Shown here: positions 46,481 to 56,469 of the stretch, in pieces | Position numbering within the stretch: the first letter of the stretch is position 1 | How the letters are laid out: the number at the start of each line of letters is the position of its first letter | Assembly: GCA_965227155.1 (NCBI GenBank) | Contig: OZ245731.1 | Span: forward strand, 4,526,001-4,590,000 | Origin: UBA6059 sp965227155 | GTDB lineage: Bacteria; Bacteroidota; Bacteroidia; Cytophagales; Cyclobacteriaceae | Length of the DNA stretch: 64,000 bases | Direction: 5' to 3' | The notes under the pieces: model-generated | Told to the model about the DNA's origin: nothing | Databases searched by the model: none | What the model saw: the letters and a program-made list of their open reading frames with translations, nothing else | Translations under genes and position numbers: made by a program

Positions 46481-47575
46481 ATGCAGTTTACATTGGGTAT
46501 AGAAGAAGAGTACCAGGTAATCGATCCGGAAACCAGGGAACTTAAATCTCACGAACAGCGCATTGTTGAAATTGCCAATCGACAGCTGGAGGATCAGGTA
46601 AAAGCCGAAATGCACCAGGCTGTGGTTGAGGTGGGTACCAACATCTGCCAAAACATCAAAGAAGCAAAAGACCAGATCAGGTATTTACGGAGAACCATAT
46701 CTGACATTGCTGGAGAGGTTGGTTTAGCAATTGGTGCCGCAGGAACCCATCCCTTTTCAGCTTGGCAGAAGCAGCTGCTTACTCCCCTGCCCCGCTACAA
46801 TGAGATCATCAATGAATTACAGGATACTGCCCGATCCAATTTAATTTTTGGCCTGCACGTACATGTAGGTATTGAAGACAGAGCCAGAGCACTGCATGTT
46901 GCGAATGCCATGCGGTACTTTTTGCCTCATCTTTTTGCTTTATCTACCAATTCACCCTTCTGGGAGGGCCGCAATACGGGATTTAAGTCATTCAGAACCA
47001 AGATCTTTGATAAATTCCCTCGCACCGGCATTCCCAACCATTTCAATAGTATTGAAGAGTACGACAGCTACATCAACCTGTTGATCAAAACCAGGTGTAT
47101 CGATAATGCCAAGAAGATATGGTGGGACATCAGGGTACATCCCTTCTACCCTACGCTGGAAGTCAGGATTTGCGATATTCCACTCAATGCCAATGAAACG
47201 ATTGCCATTGCGGCATTGATTCAGGCATTGGCTGCCAAACTCTACAAACTAAGGGAGGCTAACCTCAATTTCATGGTTTACCAACGTGCGCTGATCAACG
47301 AAAACAAATGGCGTGCCTCCAGGTATGGTGTCGACGGCAAATTGATCGACTTTGGAAAAGAAATGGAAATTAATACAAGGATATTGATCCATGAAATCCT
47401 GGAATTTGTAGATGATGTGGTGGATGAGCTCGGTTCAAGAGAGGAATTAGCATATATCCATACCATTTTGGATAAAGGCACAGGTGCCGACCGACAAATC
47501 AAGGTTTTTGAAGAAACGCAAAGCCTTGAAAAGCTTGTCGATTTTATCATAGAAGAAACCATACGGGACGTATAG
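46481..47575 (+). CDS. ybdK: GCS2-type carboxylate-amine ligase (YbdK family)
   Basis: A 364-residue glutamate-cysteine-ligase-like enzyme. The start TLGIEEEYQVIDPETREL holds the conserved acidic metal/ATP ligands, followed by EVGTNICQNIKEA and FGLHVHVGIED. Members ligate glutamate-like acids to amines, but YbdK proteins have no confirmed substrate. The gene is 25 bases after the ATP-grasp gene and 1 base before the amidotransferase. Confidence 0.92.
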   Translation: MQFTLGIEEEYQVIDPETRELKSHEQRIVEIANRQLEDQVKAEMHQAVVEVGTNICQNIKEAKDQIRYLRRTISDIAGEVGLAIGAAGTHPFSAWQKQLLTPLPRYNEIINELQDTARSNLIFGLHVHVGIEDRARALHVANAMRYFLPHLFALSTNSPFWEGRNTGFKSFRTKIFDKFPRTGIPNHFNSIEEYDSYINLLIKTRCIDNAKKIWWDIRVHPFYPTLEVRICDIPLNANETIAIAALIQALAAKLYKLREANLNFMVYQRALINENKWRASRYGVDGKLIDFGKEMEINTRILIHEILEFVDDVVDELGSREELAYIHTILDKGTGADRQIKVFEETQSLEKLVDFIIEETIRDV

Positions 47576-47576
47576 C

Positions 47577-48407
47577 ATGAGGAGTAAAATCAGGCTGGCC
47601 ATATTGGATATGAACAACGGACACCCCAATCAGGGTATGCGTTGCCTAAGGGATATTGCAAACTCATTTGAAGATAGAATATCGTGGGAAGAGTTTGATG
47701 TCCGGGCTAAAAATGAAATGCCTGATACCGCTTTCGATATATACATTTCTAGTGGTGGTCCCGGCAATCCACTGGAAGGTAATGGGGTTTGGGAAGTAAG
47801 GTTCTTCGATTTGATTGATCAATTATGGGCCTATAACCAATCTGTTGAAGCGTCGATGAGAAAGCATTTTTTCTTTATCTGCCACTCCTTTCAGCTAGCC
47901 TGCTTCCATTTTCAATTGGGAGAGATAACGGCCCGCAAATCAACTTCCTTTGGTGTCTACCCTATTCACAAAACGGCTTCCGGTAAAAAGGATCAATTGC
48001 TGGAACATCTGGAAGATCCCTATTATGCGGTGGATTCACGGGACTGGCAATTGGTGCAGCCGCGGCTAAAGGTTTTTAAAGAGCATGGCGCCAGCATATT
48101 AAGTCTCGAAAAAATACGTACCCACGTAGAATACGAACGTGCCATCATGGCGGTACGATTTTCAGATGAATTTGTAGGCACGCAATACCACCCGGAGGCG
48201 GATCCGGAAGGTATGATGATCCATTTCTCCAAAGAAGAGAATCGACAAAAAGTGATCAATAACTTTGGTCAGGAAAAATATGAAAACATGATGGAGCATC
48301 TACAGGATCCCGATAAGATCGCTCAGACGCACCAAACCATCATACCCAATTTTATTGAAAACGCCCTCAATCAATTATCAACCCAGCAAAATGCTGTTGC
48401 TGTTTGA
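47577..48407 (+). CDS. Class I glutamine amidotransferase-like protein
   Basis: A 276-residue GMP-synthase-type amidotransferase. The catalytic triad is visible: Cys102 in FFICHSFQLA, and His206/Glu208 in TQYHPEADPEG. Such domains release ammonia from glutamine or hydrolyse gamma-glutamyl bonds. In this cluster it may act on a gamma-glutamyl product of the GCS2 ligase or supply ammonia for amidation. Confidence 0.9.
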   Translation: MRSKIRLAILDMNNGHPNQGMRCLRDIANSFEDRISWEEFDVRAKNEMPDTAFDIYISSGGPGNPLEGNGVWEVRFFDLIDQLWAYNQSVEASMRKHFFFICHSFQLACFHFQLGEITARKSTSFGVYPIHKTASGKKDQLLEHLEDPYYAVDSRDWQLVQPRLKVFKEHGASILSLEKIRTHVEYERAIMAVRFSDEFVGTQYHPEADPEGMMIHFSKEENRQKVINNFGQEKYENMMEHLQDPDKIAQTHQTIIPNFIENALNQLSTQQNAVAV

Positions 48408-48827
48408 TTAAAGACGTATATGATTTAGTGTTGAAACAAAATATGATGTGAATATAAATTTGAATTATTTTTTATCAATACTACATGTTTGCAACATTAA
48501 ATTGGGCCTTATTCATTTTAGCAAATTTCGCTAAAAAGCGTGGATAAGAAATGAAACTGTTTGAGACAATGAAGCTTTATATTGGATGAGTATCTATCTT
48601 TTAAAATATTGTAAATCTGTACCTAAACATTTAGTAGAAGGGGCTAAAGCTTCATTGAAGAGTTTTTTCATTTCCCACACTTTTCAGTGAAATTTGTGTT
48701 AAAAAATGAATATAGCCTTGATTTTTGGTTACTTTTTATCAAGAAAAAGTAACAGCCAGATCAACTTTAGTGCGAAATTTTTTAAAGAGCACCCAGTATC
48801 TGATCCCATAGTAAACCATATAGAACA
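48408..48827. other. Intergenic region with one perfect inverted repeat
   Basis: A 420-base AT-rich gap. GTTACTTTTT (48728-48737) and AAAAAGTAAC (48744-48753) form a perfect 10-bp stem about 75 bases before the next gene. I see no gene or tRNA. It probably carries the promoter of the second ATP-grasp-like gene, so that gene is a separate unit. Confidence 0.55.
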
Positions 48828-50027
48828 ATGATTAAATCGATACGAGAAGCCTATAATCAGTCTTTCACACAAGAGAAATACCAACAATTTCTGGATGGTA
48901 TAGCAGCAACGCATAACCACAGGCCTCCCTTTAGAATTGCTGAAACGCCAATTTTCATACCTAATCCCTTAAAAGAAAAGCTAATACAGGCGTGCGAGGA
49001 TATCAATGCGACCATTTGCCAGCCAAACTTCAAAGAGCTGACCAAAGAAGCTATTAAGCACCCTAGTTTGCAGGTACCCAATGAAGATTACCACACCCTG
49101 TTCCTACAGATGGATTTTGGAATCTGTAAAAACGAAAAAGGTGAACCTTATCCTCAGCTGATCGAAATCCAGGGTTTTCCATCCCTGTACTTTTTCCAGG
49201 ATATGCTCTCTAAAGCATACAAACAGCATTTTGACATCCCCGACAATTTATCTGTGCACCTTAATGGGTACACAACTGCAAGCTATATCGAGTTATTGCA
49301 AAAGGTAATCGTTGGGGACCATGATCCAAAAAATGTGGTGCTGCTGGAATTGGAACCTGAAAAACAGGCCACTTACATTGACTTTCTGGCTACACAGCAC
49401 CACCTTGGAATAAAAGTGCTGTGCATCAGCAAACTCAAAAAGGAAGGAAAAAAGCTATACTACCTTGATGAAAGTGGCAATAAGGTAGCTGTAGAGAAGA
49501 TTTACAACCGTGTAATCTTCGATGAGCTCAACCAACGAACTGATATACAAAGAGAGTTTTATTTCAGGGATGAGGTAGATGTAGAGTGGGTAGGTCACCC
49601 CAACTGGTTTTTCAGAATCAGCAAATACACCATGCCCTTGCTGAATAGCCCCTATGTACCCAAAAGCTACTACCTACACACATTGGAGCAATACCCGACT
49701 GATCTGGAGAAATACGTACTGAAACCGCTATATTCATTTGCCGGCAGTGGTGTGCAGTTGGATATCGACAAGGCCATGCTGGATGATATCAAAGACCCTG
49801 AAAACTACATTCTGCAGGAAAAAGTCAACTACGAACCGGTGGTGCAAACACCCAATGAGCCTGTAAAATGTGAAATCCGCATGCTCATGATCTGGGACAA
49901 AGCAGCAGGCAAACCCATTATTGTCAATAACCTTGTACGCCTCAGCAAGGGTAAAATGATCGGCGTACGCTACAACAAAGACAAAGACTGGGTCGGTGCC
50001 TCAGTAGGTTTTTTTGACCGGGATTAG
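48828..50027 (+). CDS. Second ATP-grasp-like protein of unknown function
   Basis: A 399-residue protein. The C-terminal third looks like an ATP-grasp domain: YVLKPLYSFAGSGVQL (Lys and Gly-rich loop), NYILQEKV, CEIRMLMIW, then LVRLSKGKMIGVRYNKD. The N-terminal two thirds have a family-like QMDFGICKNEKGEPYPQLIE segment I do not recognise. It follows the amidoligase genes by 420 bases on the same strand. It overlaps the next gene on the minus strand by 4 bases. Confidence 0.65.
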   Translation: MIKSIREAYNQSFTQEKYQQFLDGIAATHNHRPPFRIAETPIFIPNPLKEKLIQACEDINATICQPNFKELTKEAIKHPSLQVPNEDYHTLFLQMDFGICKNEKGEPYPQLIEIQGFPSLYFFQDMLSKAYKQHFDIPDNLSVHLNGYTTASYIELLQKVIVGDHDPKNVVLLELEPEKQATYIDFLATQHHLGIKVLCISKLKKEGKKLYYLDESGNKVAVEKIYNRVIFDELNQRTDIQREFYFRDEVDVEWVGHPNWFFRISKYTMPLLNSPYVPKSYYLHTLEQYPTDLEKYVLKPLYSFAGSGVQLDIDKAMLDDIKDPENYILQEKVNYEPVVQTPNEPVKCEIRMLMIWDKAAGKPIIVNNLVRLSKGKMIGVRYNKDKDWVGASVGFFDRD

Positions 50028-50797
50028 TTCCATTTGCGAGACTTGATAACCCTCCTTTTTGGCCCCAATCGGTCTCTATTATACATAGTATCAAGACGAT
50101 AAGCTATTTTAATAAGTAAAGAAGGACCTGCCACAGAGTTTTTATGAAACCTGTATTGCTCTTCCATATTATACTTGCCCCAATAATTTAGTCTTCCCTC
50201 CACTCCTACATCAATTGCATCAGTAATCATATAATTTATACCACCAACGCCAATCGCATATTTTGGTTGACCAGAAGTTGTGAATGGCTCACCATCATTA
50301 ACAATCGAAGAAGTGACTCTAGCAGTGTGATTAGCTATGCCTATACCAATACCCGCATAAGGTCTAATAAAATCAAAAATTGGTAACTCATAGAAAGCTA
50401 TAAAACTACCCTGAAGCGCTAATATTGTTACATCCTCATCAGCAAATTGACCTCTATGTATAATTGGAATAAACAATTCAGTATCGTTAACCTGAAAACT
50501 TCTTGTAAAAAAATCTAGTCCACCTCTTACATGAAAGTTGCTGGCGATATGAAAGTCTAGCGTTCCTCCAATTAGGGGACCTCCCATCACTTCACCGTTA
50601 AGCTTCCATGAGCTATATTCATCGTTATACCGCTTATTCCAAAAAGCCAAAGAAGGCACATATGCGCCTACATGAAAGCTTAGTGCAGAAAACTTGAAAT
50701 TTCTCCGGAGTTCACTAAGAGGTTTATTCTTTTGAGCAAATAATGGGACGGCTATAAAAAGTATAACCAATAGAAATATTGCTTTTTTACAATTCAT
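50024..50797 (-). CDS. Outer-membrane beta-barrel protein
   Basis: A 257-residue exported protein with signal peptide MNCKKAIFLLVILFIAVPLFAQ. The mature part has about eight alternating strands (FHVGAYVPSLAFWNKRY; FIRPYAGIGIGIANHTA; KYAIGVGGINYMITDAIDVG). It fits porin-like OmpA/PorT barrels. ATG at 50797 begins the signal peptide; an upstream start overlaps the dehydratase gene. Confidence 0.75.
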   Translation of the reverse strand: MNCKKAIFLLVILFIAVPLFAQKNKPLSELRRNFKFSALSFHVGAYVPSLAFWNKRYNDEYSSWKLNGEVMGGPLIGGTLDFHIASNFHVRGGLDFFTRSFQVNDTELFIPIIHRGQFADEDVTILALQGSFIAFYELPIFDFIRPYAGIGIGIANHTARVTSSIVNDGEPFTTSGQPKYAIGVGGINYMITDAIDVGVEGRLNYWGKYNMEEQYRFHKNSVAGPSLLIKIAYRLDTMYNRDRLGPKRRVIKSRKWN

Positions 50798-50810
50798 TGA
50801 CAGTTGGTTT

Positions 50811-52694
50811 TCAAACATTAACTGGGTCCTTAAAACTTTCTTCTGCTAATTCTAATAATAGTCTACGCAGATTTTCTTTACTTATTGCCTTTAAATCTGA
50901 CTCTATTGAAGAAATTCTGAAATCAATGTTTTCCACATTGGTAGTATTCACTCCAATCATGATTTGATCATGATGAGTAGGCAATTGCGTTTCATTTCCC
51001 ACCCAGAGTTCTTCATGCAGCTTTTCTCCTGGTCTCAACCCTATTACATTTATTTTGATATCAACATCGGGCTGCAAACCACTCAAAGAAATCATTTTTC
51101 GAGCTAGATCTATAATTCTGACAGGTTTACCCATATCAAAAATAAATATCTCTCCACCATTACCCATGATTCCGGCCTCCAAAACCAAATGGCATGCCTC
51201 AGGTATGGTCATAAAATACCTTGTAATATCCTGATGGGTAACGGTCACAGGTCCACCCATTTCAATTTGCTTCTTGAAATTAGGAATAACCGAACCATTA
51301 GAGCCAAGCACATTGCCAAACCGTGTAATAATAAATTTAGTGTCTCCTGAATCTGAAGAATGCATCTCCTGGATATACATTTCAGCAATTCTTTTAGTCG
51401 ATCCCATGACACTGGTAGGCCTAATAGCCTTATCAGTACTAACCAAAACGAATTTGTCTGTACCATAATCTTTGCAAAGGTTAGAAACGATTTTTGTTCC
51501 AATCACATTAACCTGAAAAGCTTCAGAAGGATGATCTTCCATTAAAGGAACATGCTTATAGGCAGCCGCATGAAATACAATATCAGGCCTCTCCAGATTA
51601 AATATGCAATCCATGCGATCATAATTGGTCACATCTACAATGTAATCGCGAACACTACCGTTAACATAACCCTCACCCCTCAGATTTAATAACAGTTCAT
51701 GCATGGGAGTTTCAGCCTGATCAACCAGAATAACTGATTTGGCGCCATTCCTCAACACCTGCTTGGTAATTTCACTACCGATTGACCCGGCTGCACCCGT
51801 AATCATTACGCGCTGACCCTGAAAAGCTCTCATGAGATGATCAGACACAATCTCTATAGGTTTGCGTTGAAGTAGGCTTTCAATTTTTAGTTTTTGAATT
51901 TGTGCCCGATTTATTTTACCATCTATCCACTGATGTATGGGAGGCACTTGCTTCACGAGCACACCATGGGCTAAACAAAAATCTACCCAGGCATTGATAT
52001 TTTTTCGATCAGCATTTTCAGAAGCAATCACCGTAGTGGTGACTTTTAACTTTTTCAATAAGCCGGATGTAATATCATTCCTATGATAAACCGCAATACC
52101 GTCCAGGTTCTTACTTCTAACAGATTTATTATCATCTATGAAGGCTACAACTTTAGACTTAAATATATGGGCACCTTCAAGTGCATTTTTTGTAAGTAAG
52201 CCGCTTGTAGATGCGCCATAAATCAATACATATTCCTGATAAGACTTTGCATTAAGAAAACGATAATAACTCAGCTTAATAAAAACACGGAAGACTAAAA
52301 TGAAAAACACCGTAATCAAAAAATGAAGAATAAGAAGCGTATAAGGTAGCTTGACTTTAAGAATAATATTATTCGCACCTAGCAAATAATTGGCACAAAA
52401 CATGAGAGCTAATCCAATAAATGCTCCTACAACTACTCTAAAGGCATCATTTGTGGAGGTGTGCCGAATCACCCCTTTATAACTTCCCGATATTAAAAAC
52501 CCTATACAGTAAGCAAATACAACTCCAAGTCCAAAATGCCAAACCTTTTCAAACTGCATAGATTGAGTTTCCAAATTATACATTATTAGAAACCCAAAGG
52601 GGATGGTGAATAAAGCAAACCCCACATCTATCAATAGGATCAACCAATGTGAGATGAATTTATCTGAATGCGCTACTAGGAATTTCTTAATCAT
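50811..52694 (-). CDS. Membrane nucleotide-sugar dehydratase (PglF/WbpM/CapD-like)
   Basis: A 627-residue protein with four N-terminal helices, a CoA-binding-like domain, and a C-terminal SDR domain. NAD-binding GAAGSIGSEIT is near residue 299, and the active-site pattern is MGSTK, with Met where Tyr is usual, as in FlaA1/WbpM-type UDP-GlcNAc 4,6-dehydratases. It probably makes UDP-4-keto-6-deoxy-GlcNAc for the bacillosamine set. A 204-base AT-rich gap separates it from the aminotransferase. Confidence 0.9.
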   Translation of the reverse strand: MIKKFLVAHSDKFISHWLILLIDVGFALFTIPFGFLIMYNLETQSMQFEKVWHFGLGVVFAYCIGFLISGSYKGVIRHTSTNDAFRVVVGAFIGLALMFCANYLLGANNIILKVKLPYTLLILHFLITVFFILVFRVFIKLSYYRFLNAKSYQEYVLIYGASTSGLLTKNALEGAHIFKSKVVAFIDDNKSVRSKNLDGIAVYHRNDITSGLLKKLKVTTTVIASENADRKNINAWVDFCLAHGVLVKQVPPIHQWIDGKINRAQIQKLKIESLLQRKPIEIVSDHLMRAFQGQRVMITGAAGSIGSEITKQVLRNGAKSVILVDQAETPMHELLLNLRGEGYVNGSVRDYIVDVTNYDRMDCIFNLERPDIVFHAAAYKHVPLMEDHPSEAFQVNVIGTKIVSNLCKDYGTDKFVLVSTDKAIRPTSVMGSTKRIAEMYIQEMHSSDSGDTKFIITRFGNVLGSNGSVIPNFKKQIEMGGPVTVTHQDITRYFMTIPEACHLVLEAGIMGNGGEIFIFDMGKPVRIIDLARKMISLSGLQPDVDIKINVIGLRPGEKLHEELWVGNETQLPTHHDQIMIGVNTTNVENIDFRISSIESDLKAISKENLRRLLLELAEESFKDPVNV

Positions 52695-52898
52695 AAAAAT
52701 GCTTTAAGCTAATTTTTGGCAAAAGCGCAAAATCTTATCCAATAGCTGTTAATTTAATTAAGGTCTAAATTTAATAAAAAAAAGAAGCTATCCTTATATC
52801 AGAAGAAGAAATTATCATATTAAAGCTTAGTATTTTTATATTTTAAGAAATAATAAATCAAAATTTAATAATTCCCTTCTTCTATCTAATAAACCTCA

Positions 52899-54035
52899 TT
52901 AATTGATAAAATAAGCTTTAAGATTATCCAGAATCCTTTGTAGATCACTATCGTTAAGATTGCTTCCGCTTGGCAAACACAATCCCCTTGCATACAATTT
53001 TTGAGAATATCCAACACCAGTGAAGGAGTATCCATTATATAGTGGTTGCATATGCATAGGTTTCCATAATGGCCTGGCTTCTATATTATCTTTAAGAAGA
53101 TGTATCCGTAAATCTTCAGGGTCATACTTCTGGGGTTTCCTTATATTAAAGAGTATTGTAGTTAGCCAATGATTAGAATAAAACCTATCATTAGGCTCCT
53201 GAAACACTTCCACTCCTTGAATACCTTTGAAAAATTCTCTGTAAGCCTGGTTGACTAACCTTCTTTGTTTAACTCTCTCAGGTAGAACCCTCATTTGACC
53301 GAGACCAATACCTGCAGAAACATTACTCAGCCTGTAATTATAGCCCAACTGACTGTGTTGGTAATATGGTGCCTGGTCTCTAGCTTGTGTACTTAAAAAT
53401 TTGGCTTTATCGATATAGGACTTTTCTCTTGAGACAAGAGCACCACCCCCACTGGTTGTAATGATTTTGTTGCCATTGAAACTAAGGACAGCCATATCGC
53501 CAAAAGTGCCACAATACTGGTTTTTGTACTTTGAACCTAAAGCTTCTGCGGCATCCTCAATGACCGGAACATTATAAGCCTTCGCCAGGGTAACAATCTC
53601 ATCAATTTTAGCTGGCATCCCATATAAATGAACTGGTATAATCGCTTTTACCTTTTTACCATATCGTTTTAATGCCAATTCCAGCTGTTCGGGATCCATA
53701 TTCCAGGTGTCCGCTTCAGAATCAATTAAAACAGGTGTTGCACGTTCATACAATACCGGGTTAACAGAACCACAAAAAGTAAAGCTTTGACATAAAACCA
53801 TATCACCTTCACCAACCCCAAGGATTCGTAAGGCTAAATGTATAGCAGCAGTGCCCGAAGATAGAGCTGCTACATAGGGCGGATCATTTGAATCTAGATA
53901 GTTTCCAATGGCATGCTCAAAAGCTTCCAGATGAGGACCTACAGGAGATATCCAATTGGTTGCAAAAGCCTCTGCAACATATTTCTCCTCCTCTCCTCCC
54001 ATATGTGGGCTACTAAGCCATATTCTATCTGCCAT
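52899..54035 (-). CDS. DegT/DnrJ-family sugar aminotransferase (PglE-like)
   Basis: A 378-residue PLP enzyme. The Lys that binds PLP is in SFNGNKIITTSGGG, and the start LSSPHMGGEEEKYVAEAFAT is typical. PglE-type members aminate the 4-keto sugar made by the dehydratase, with glutamate as donor. The acetyltransferase gene lies upstream by about 50 bases. Confidence 0.92.
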   Translation of the reverse strand: MADRIWLSSPHMGGEEEKYVAEAFATNWISPVGPHLEAFEHAIGNYLDSNDPPYVAALSSGTAAIHLALRILGVGEGDMVLCQSFTFCGSVNPVLYERATPVLIDSEADTWNMDPEQLELALKRYGKKVKAIIPVHLYGMPAKIDEIVTLAKAYNVPVIEDAAEALGSKYKNQYCGTFGDMAVLSFNGNKIITTSGGGALVSREKSYIDKAKFLSTQARDQAPYYQHSQLGYNYRLSNVSAGIGLGQMRVLPERVKQRRLVNQAYREFFKGIQGVEVFQEPNDRFYSNHWLTTILFNIRKPQKYDPEDLRIHLLKDNIEARPLWKPMHMQPLYNGYSFTGVGYSQKLYARGLCLPSGSNLNDSDLQRILDNLKAYFIN

Positions 54036-54083
54036 TCCTATTTAAAGACAATTCGTTGCTGAAATTTCAAGCGGGTAATTTAA

Positions 54084-54707
54084 TTAACTATACTTCCTTT
54101 TATGCTCATCTAAGATTGAAATAGCTTTGGCTGGTATACCTTTAACACATGTAAAATCCGGTACATCTTCACATACTACTGCTCCTGCTCCAATGATAGC
54201 CCAACGTCCTATTAATATATTGGGTAAAATGGTACTCCCTGCACCAATTAAAGTTCCTTCTCCAACAGTAACTCCACCACAAATCGTAGCATTGGGAGCC
54301 ACATGTACAAAATCATGGATTTGACAGTCATGATCAACCGAGGCACTGGTATTTATAATTACATGTTTACCTATGATCGTATCAACTTGCACACAAGTAT
54401 TCTGCATCAATACAGTGCCTTGATTTGCTTCAAAGCCTTGATAGACAACCGATGTAGGATGAACAGCCGTAAGAAATTTAGCTTTTAATGAATTGGCTAA
54501 ACGATAACGAATGCCATTATCCCCAATACCAATAATGCACTCTGTATCTGCTACATCTAAAGGCAATTCTTGAAGTACTGGGTAACCTTTAACTTCCTTG
54601 AGTGCCGGATTCTTATCAATAAAGGCTGTAATTTCTTTTCCTGAATCAAGCAGTATACTTAAAACTACTTTGCCATGTCCACTTGCTCCGTAGATATATC
54701 TTTTCAA
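54084..54707 (-). CDS. Sugar O/N-acetyltransferase (PglD-like)
   Basis: A 207-residue protein with an N-terminal nucleotide-sugar-binding domain (YGASGHGKVVLSILLDSGKE) and left-handed beta-helix hexapeptide repeats. The catalytic-type His lies in SVDHDCQIHDFVHVAP. PglD acetylates the amino group to give UDP-diacetylbacillosamine. The start is TTG at 54707, overlapping the transferase stop as TTGA, a translational coupling. Confidence 0.87.
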   Translation of the reverse strand: MKRYIYGASGHGKVVLSILLDSGKEITAFIDKNPALKEVKGYPVLQELPLDVADTECIIGIGDNGIRYRLANSLKAKFLTAVHPTSVVYQGFEANQGTVLMQNTCVQVDTIIGKHVIINTSASVDHDCQIHDFVHVAPNATICGGVTVGEGTLIGAGSTILPNILIGRWAIIGAGAVVCEDVPDFTCVKGIPAKAISILDEHKRKYS

Positions 54708-55309
54708 TTGCCTTTAAATTTTTCAATGGTTACGTGATTCTCCGCCGAGACCCCTTCCCCACTAATTACCTTCCGCAAGGTCTTCCATAATATCATTAGA
54801 TCAAGCAAAAAACATTGATGATCAACATACCAAACATCAAACTCAAATTTCTCCTGCCATCCAATTGCATTTCTCCCGTTAACCTGAGCCCAACCCGTAA
54901 TACCAGGCCTTACTTCATGCCTACGATTCTGATCTTCATCGTAAAGTGATAGATACTCTGTCAATAAAGGCCTTGGACCGACTATCGACATTTCTCCTTT
55001 GATTACATTGAGTAATTGAGGGATTTCATCTAACGAAGTTTTACGAATAAAAGCGCCGAATCGCGTCAGGCGAATTTCATCAGGCAACAAATTGCCCTGA
55101 TCATCTCTTAAGTCCGACATGGTTTTAAACTTGATGAGGTTAAAGCGCATTGCCTTTAAACCCGGCCTTGATTGCACAAAAAAAGGAGTTCCCTGATTAT
55201 ATACAGACAATAGTATACTGATTATAATGAATAAGGGTAGTGATATCGAAAACAACACGAATGCTACTAAAACATCTAACCCCCGTTTTATAAAATCACG
55301 ATATATCAT
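54704..55309 (-). CDS. Initiating sugar phosphotransferase (PglC-like)
   Basis: A 201-residue monotopic phosphoglycosyl transferase. It has the N-terminal membrane helix and the conserved segments MRFNLIKFKTMSD, FGAFIRKTSLDEIPQLLNVI, SIVGPRPLL and PGITGWAQVNGRN. It moves a sugar-phosphate to undecaprenyl phosphate and so starts glycan assembly. Its start overlaps the glycosyltransferase gene (TAATG). Confidence 0.93.
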   Translation of the reverse strand: MIYRDFIKRGLDVLVAFVLFSISLPLFIIISILLSVYNQGTPFFVQSRPGLKAMRFNLIKFKTMSDLRDDQGNLLPDEIRLTRFGAFIRKTSLDEIPQLLNVIKGEMSIVGPRPLLTEYLSLYDEDQNRRHEVRPGITGWAQVNGRNAIGWQEKFEFDVWYVDHQCFLLDLMILWKTLRKVISGEGVSAENHVTIEKFKGN

Positions 55310-56469
55310 TAGCTATTGCTATATAGCATCCTTATTGTTTCCCATATTTTGTCCTGGGAAAATTTTTGCTCAACTTCTGATCTAATTTCCTGGCCAAATT
55401 TAGAGAGAAGATCGGGTTTATCAAGAGCTTGCTGCATGGCATTTTGCAAAGCCAGCTCGTTTTTAGGTTCAACCAACCAGCCATTTTTATTGTGAACAAC
55501 AATCTCATTACAACCATTGATATCGCTGGCAATAATGGGTAGGTTCATAGCTGCAGCTTGAAGGATTACATTGGGAAAACCTTCGCGATAACTGGGAAAC
55601 ACAAAAGCATCTGCCATTAAAAACCAGGGTCTTACATCCTCCTGAAAACCAGGTAAATGAATAGCAGGATGCGTTTCGATGATATCGAGCACATTTTGGT
55701 TTAATTGATCAAGTTCTGGTTCAAAACTGCCTACAAGAACCAAATGCAGTTTATTTGTTGATTGTAACTTAAGGAAGGCATTAACCAATTCATTGATGCC
55801 CTTATCACCTACTATACGGCCAACAAATAACCACACGAAATCATGCTTTTGGATGGATAGTTGTTGTCTCAGTAAAATATGCTCATCAGCATGAATTGCA
55901 GTGCGGGAAAAATAGTTGAGGTCGATACCATTACTACTACCATGGCCTATTAATGCCAACTTTTTAGAAGCAAAAGAGAAATTTTGCTCAATGAATCGTT
56001 TTAAGTTATTGGAATTAGGAAACACCCGATGGGCGCAGAAATAAGTGATGTACTCTGTAAAGTTTAGGATAAATCTCGTCAAACCATTGTATTCCATCAA
56101 GGGCATTCCAGCCACGGTATGGTAGCGTTTTGGAGTCCGGCAAATCCAACCGGCAACCATGCCTATCAATCCTGCCTTGGGCGTATGGGTATGAATAATA
56201 TCTGGCTTCTCCTTTTTAATCAATCGTATCAATAACCACAAACAATGTAAATCACGAACGATATTGATCTTTCTGGTAAATGGGATCACATGATGCTCCA
56301 CACCTTCCGCCTCAACCACTTTTTGTACTTCCGGGCCATCAGCGCTGACGGCAATAACTTTAAGCCCATGCTCCTGCATATATTTCATTTGTCCTCGAAG
56401 TAATAGCTGCAGCGAAATAGGTACCGTGGTTACCCTCAATAGTTTAATGCCTGTAGTAGCTTCACTCAT
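55309..56469 (-). CDS. Glycosyltransferase family 4
   Basis: A 386-residue GT-B enzyme. The N-terminus is LLRVTTVPISLQLLLRGQMK, and the donor-binding E-x7-E is in YREGFPNVILQAAAMNLPII. A PglA-like second-sugar role is likely given its place next to the initiating transferase. ATG overlaps the deacetylase gene as ATGA. Confidence 0.92.
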   Translation of the reverse strand: MSEATTGIKLLRVTTVPISLQLLLRGQMKYMQEHGLKVIAVSADGPEVQKVVEAEGVEHHVIPFTRKINIVRDLHCLWLLIRLIKKEKPDIIHTHTPKAGLIGMVAGWICRTPKRYHTVAGMPLMEYNGLTRFILNFTEYITYFCAHRVFPNSNNLKRFIEQNFSFASKKLALIGHGSSNGIDLNYFSRTAIHADEHILLRQQLSIQKHDFVWLFVGRIVGDKGINELVNAFLKLQSTNKLHLVLVGSFEPELDQLNQNVLDIIETHPAIHLPGFQEDVRPWFLMADAFVFPSYREGFPNVILQAAAMNLPIIASDINGCNEIVVHNKNGWLVEPKNELALQNAMQQALDKPDLLSKFGQEIRSEVEQKFSQDKIWETIRMLYSNS

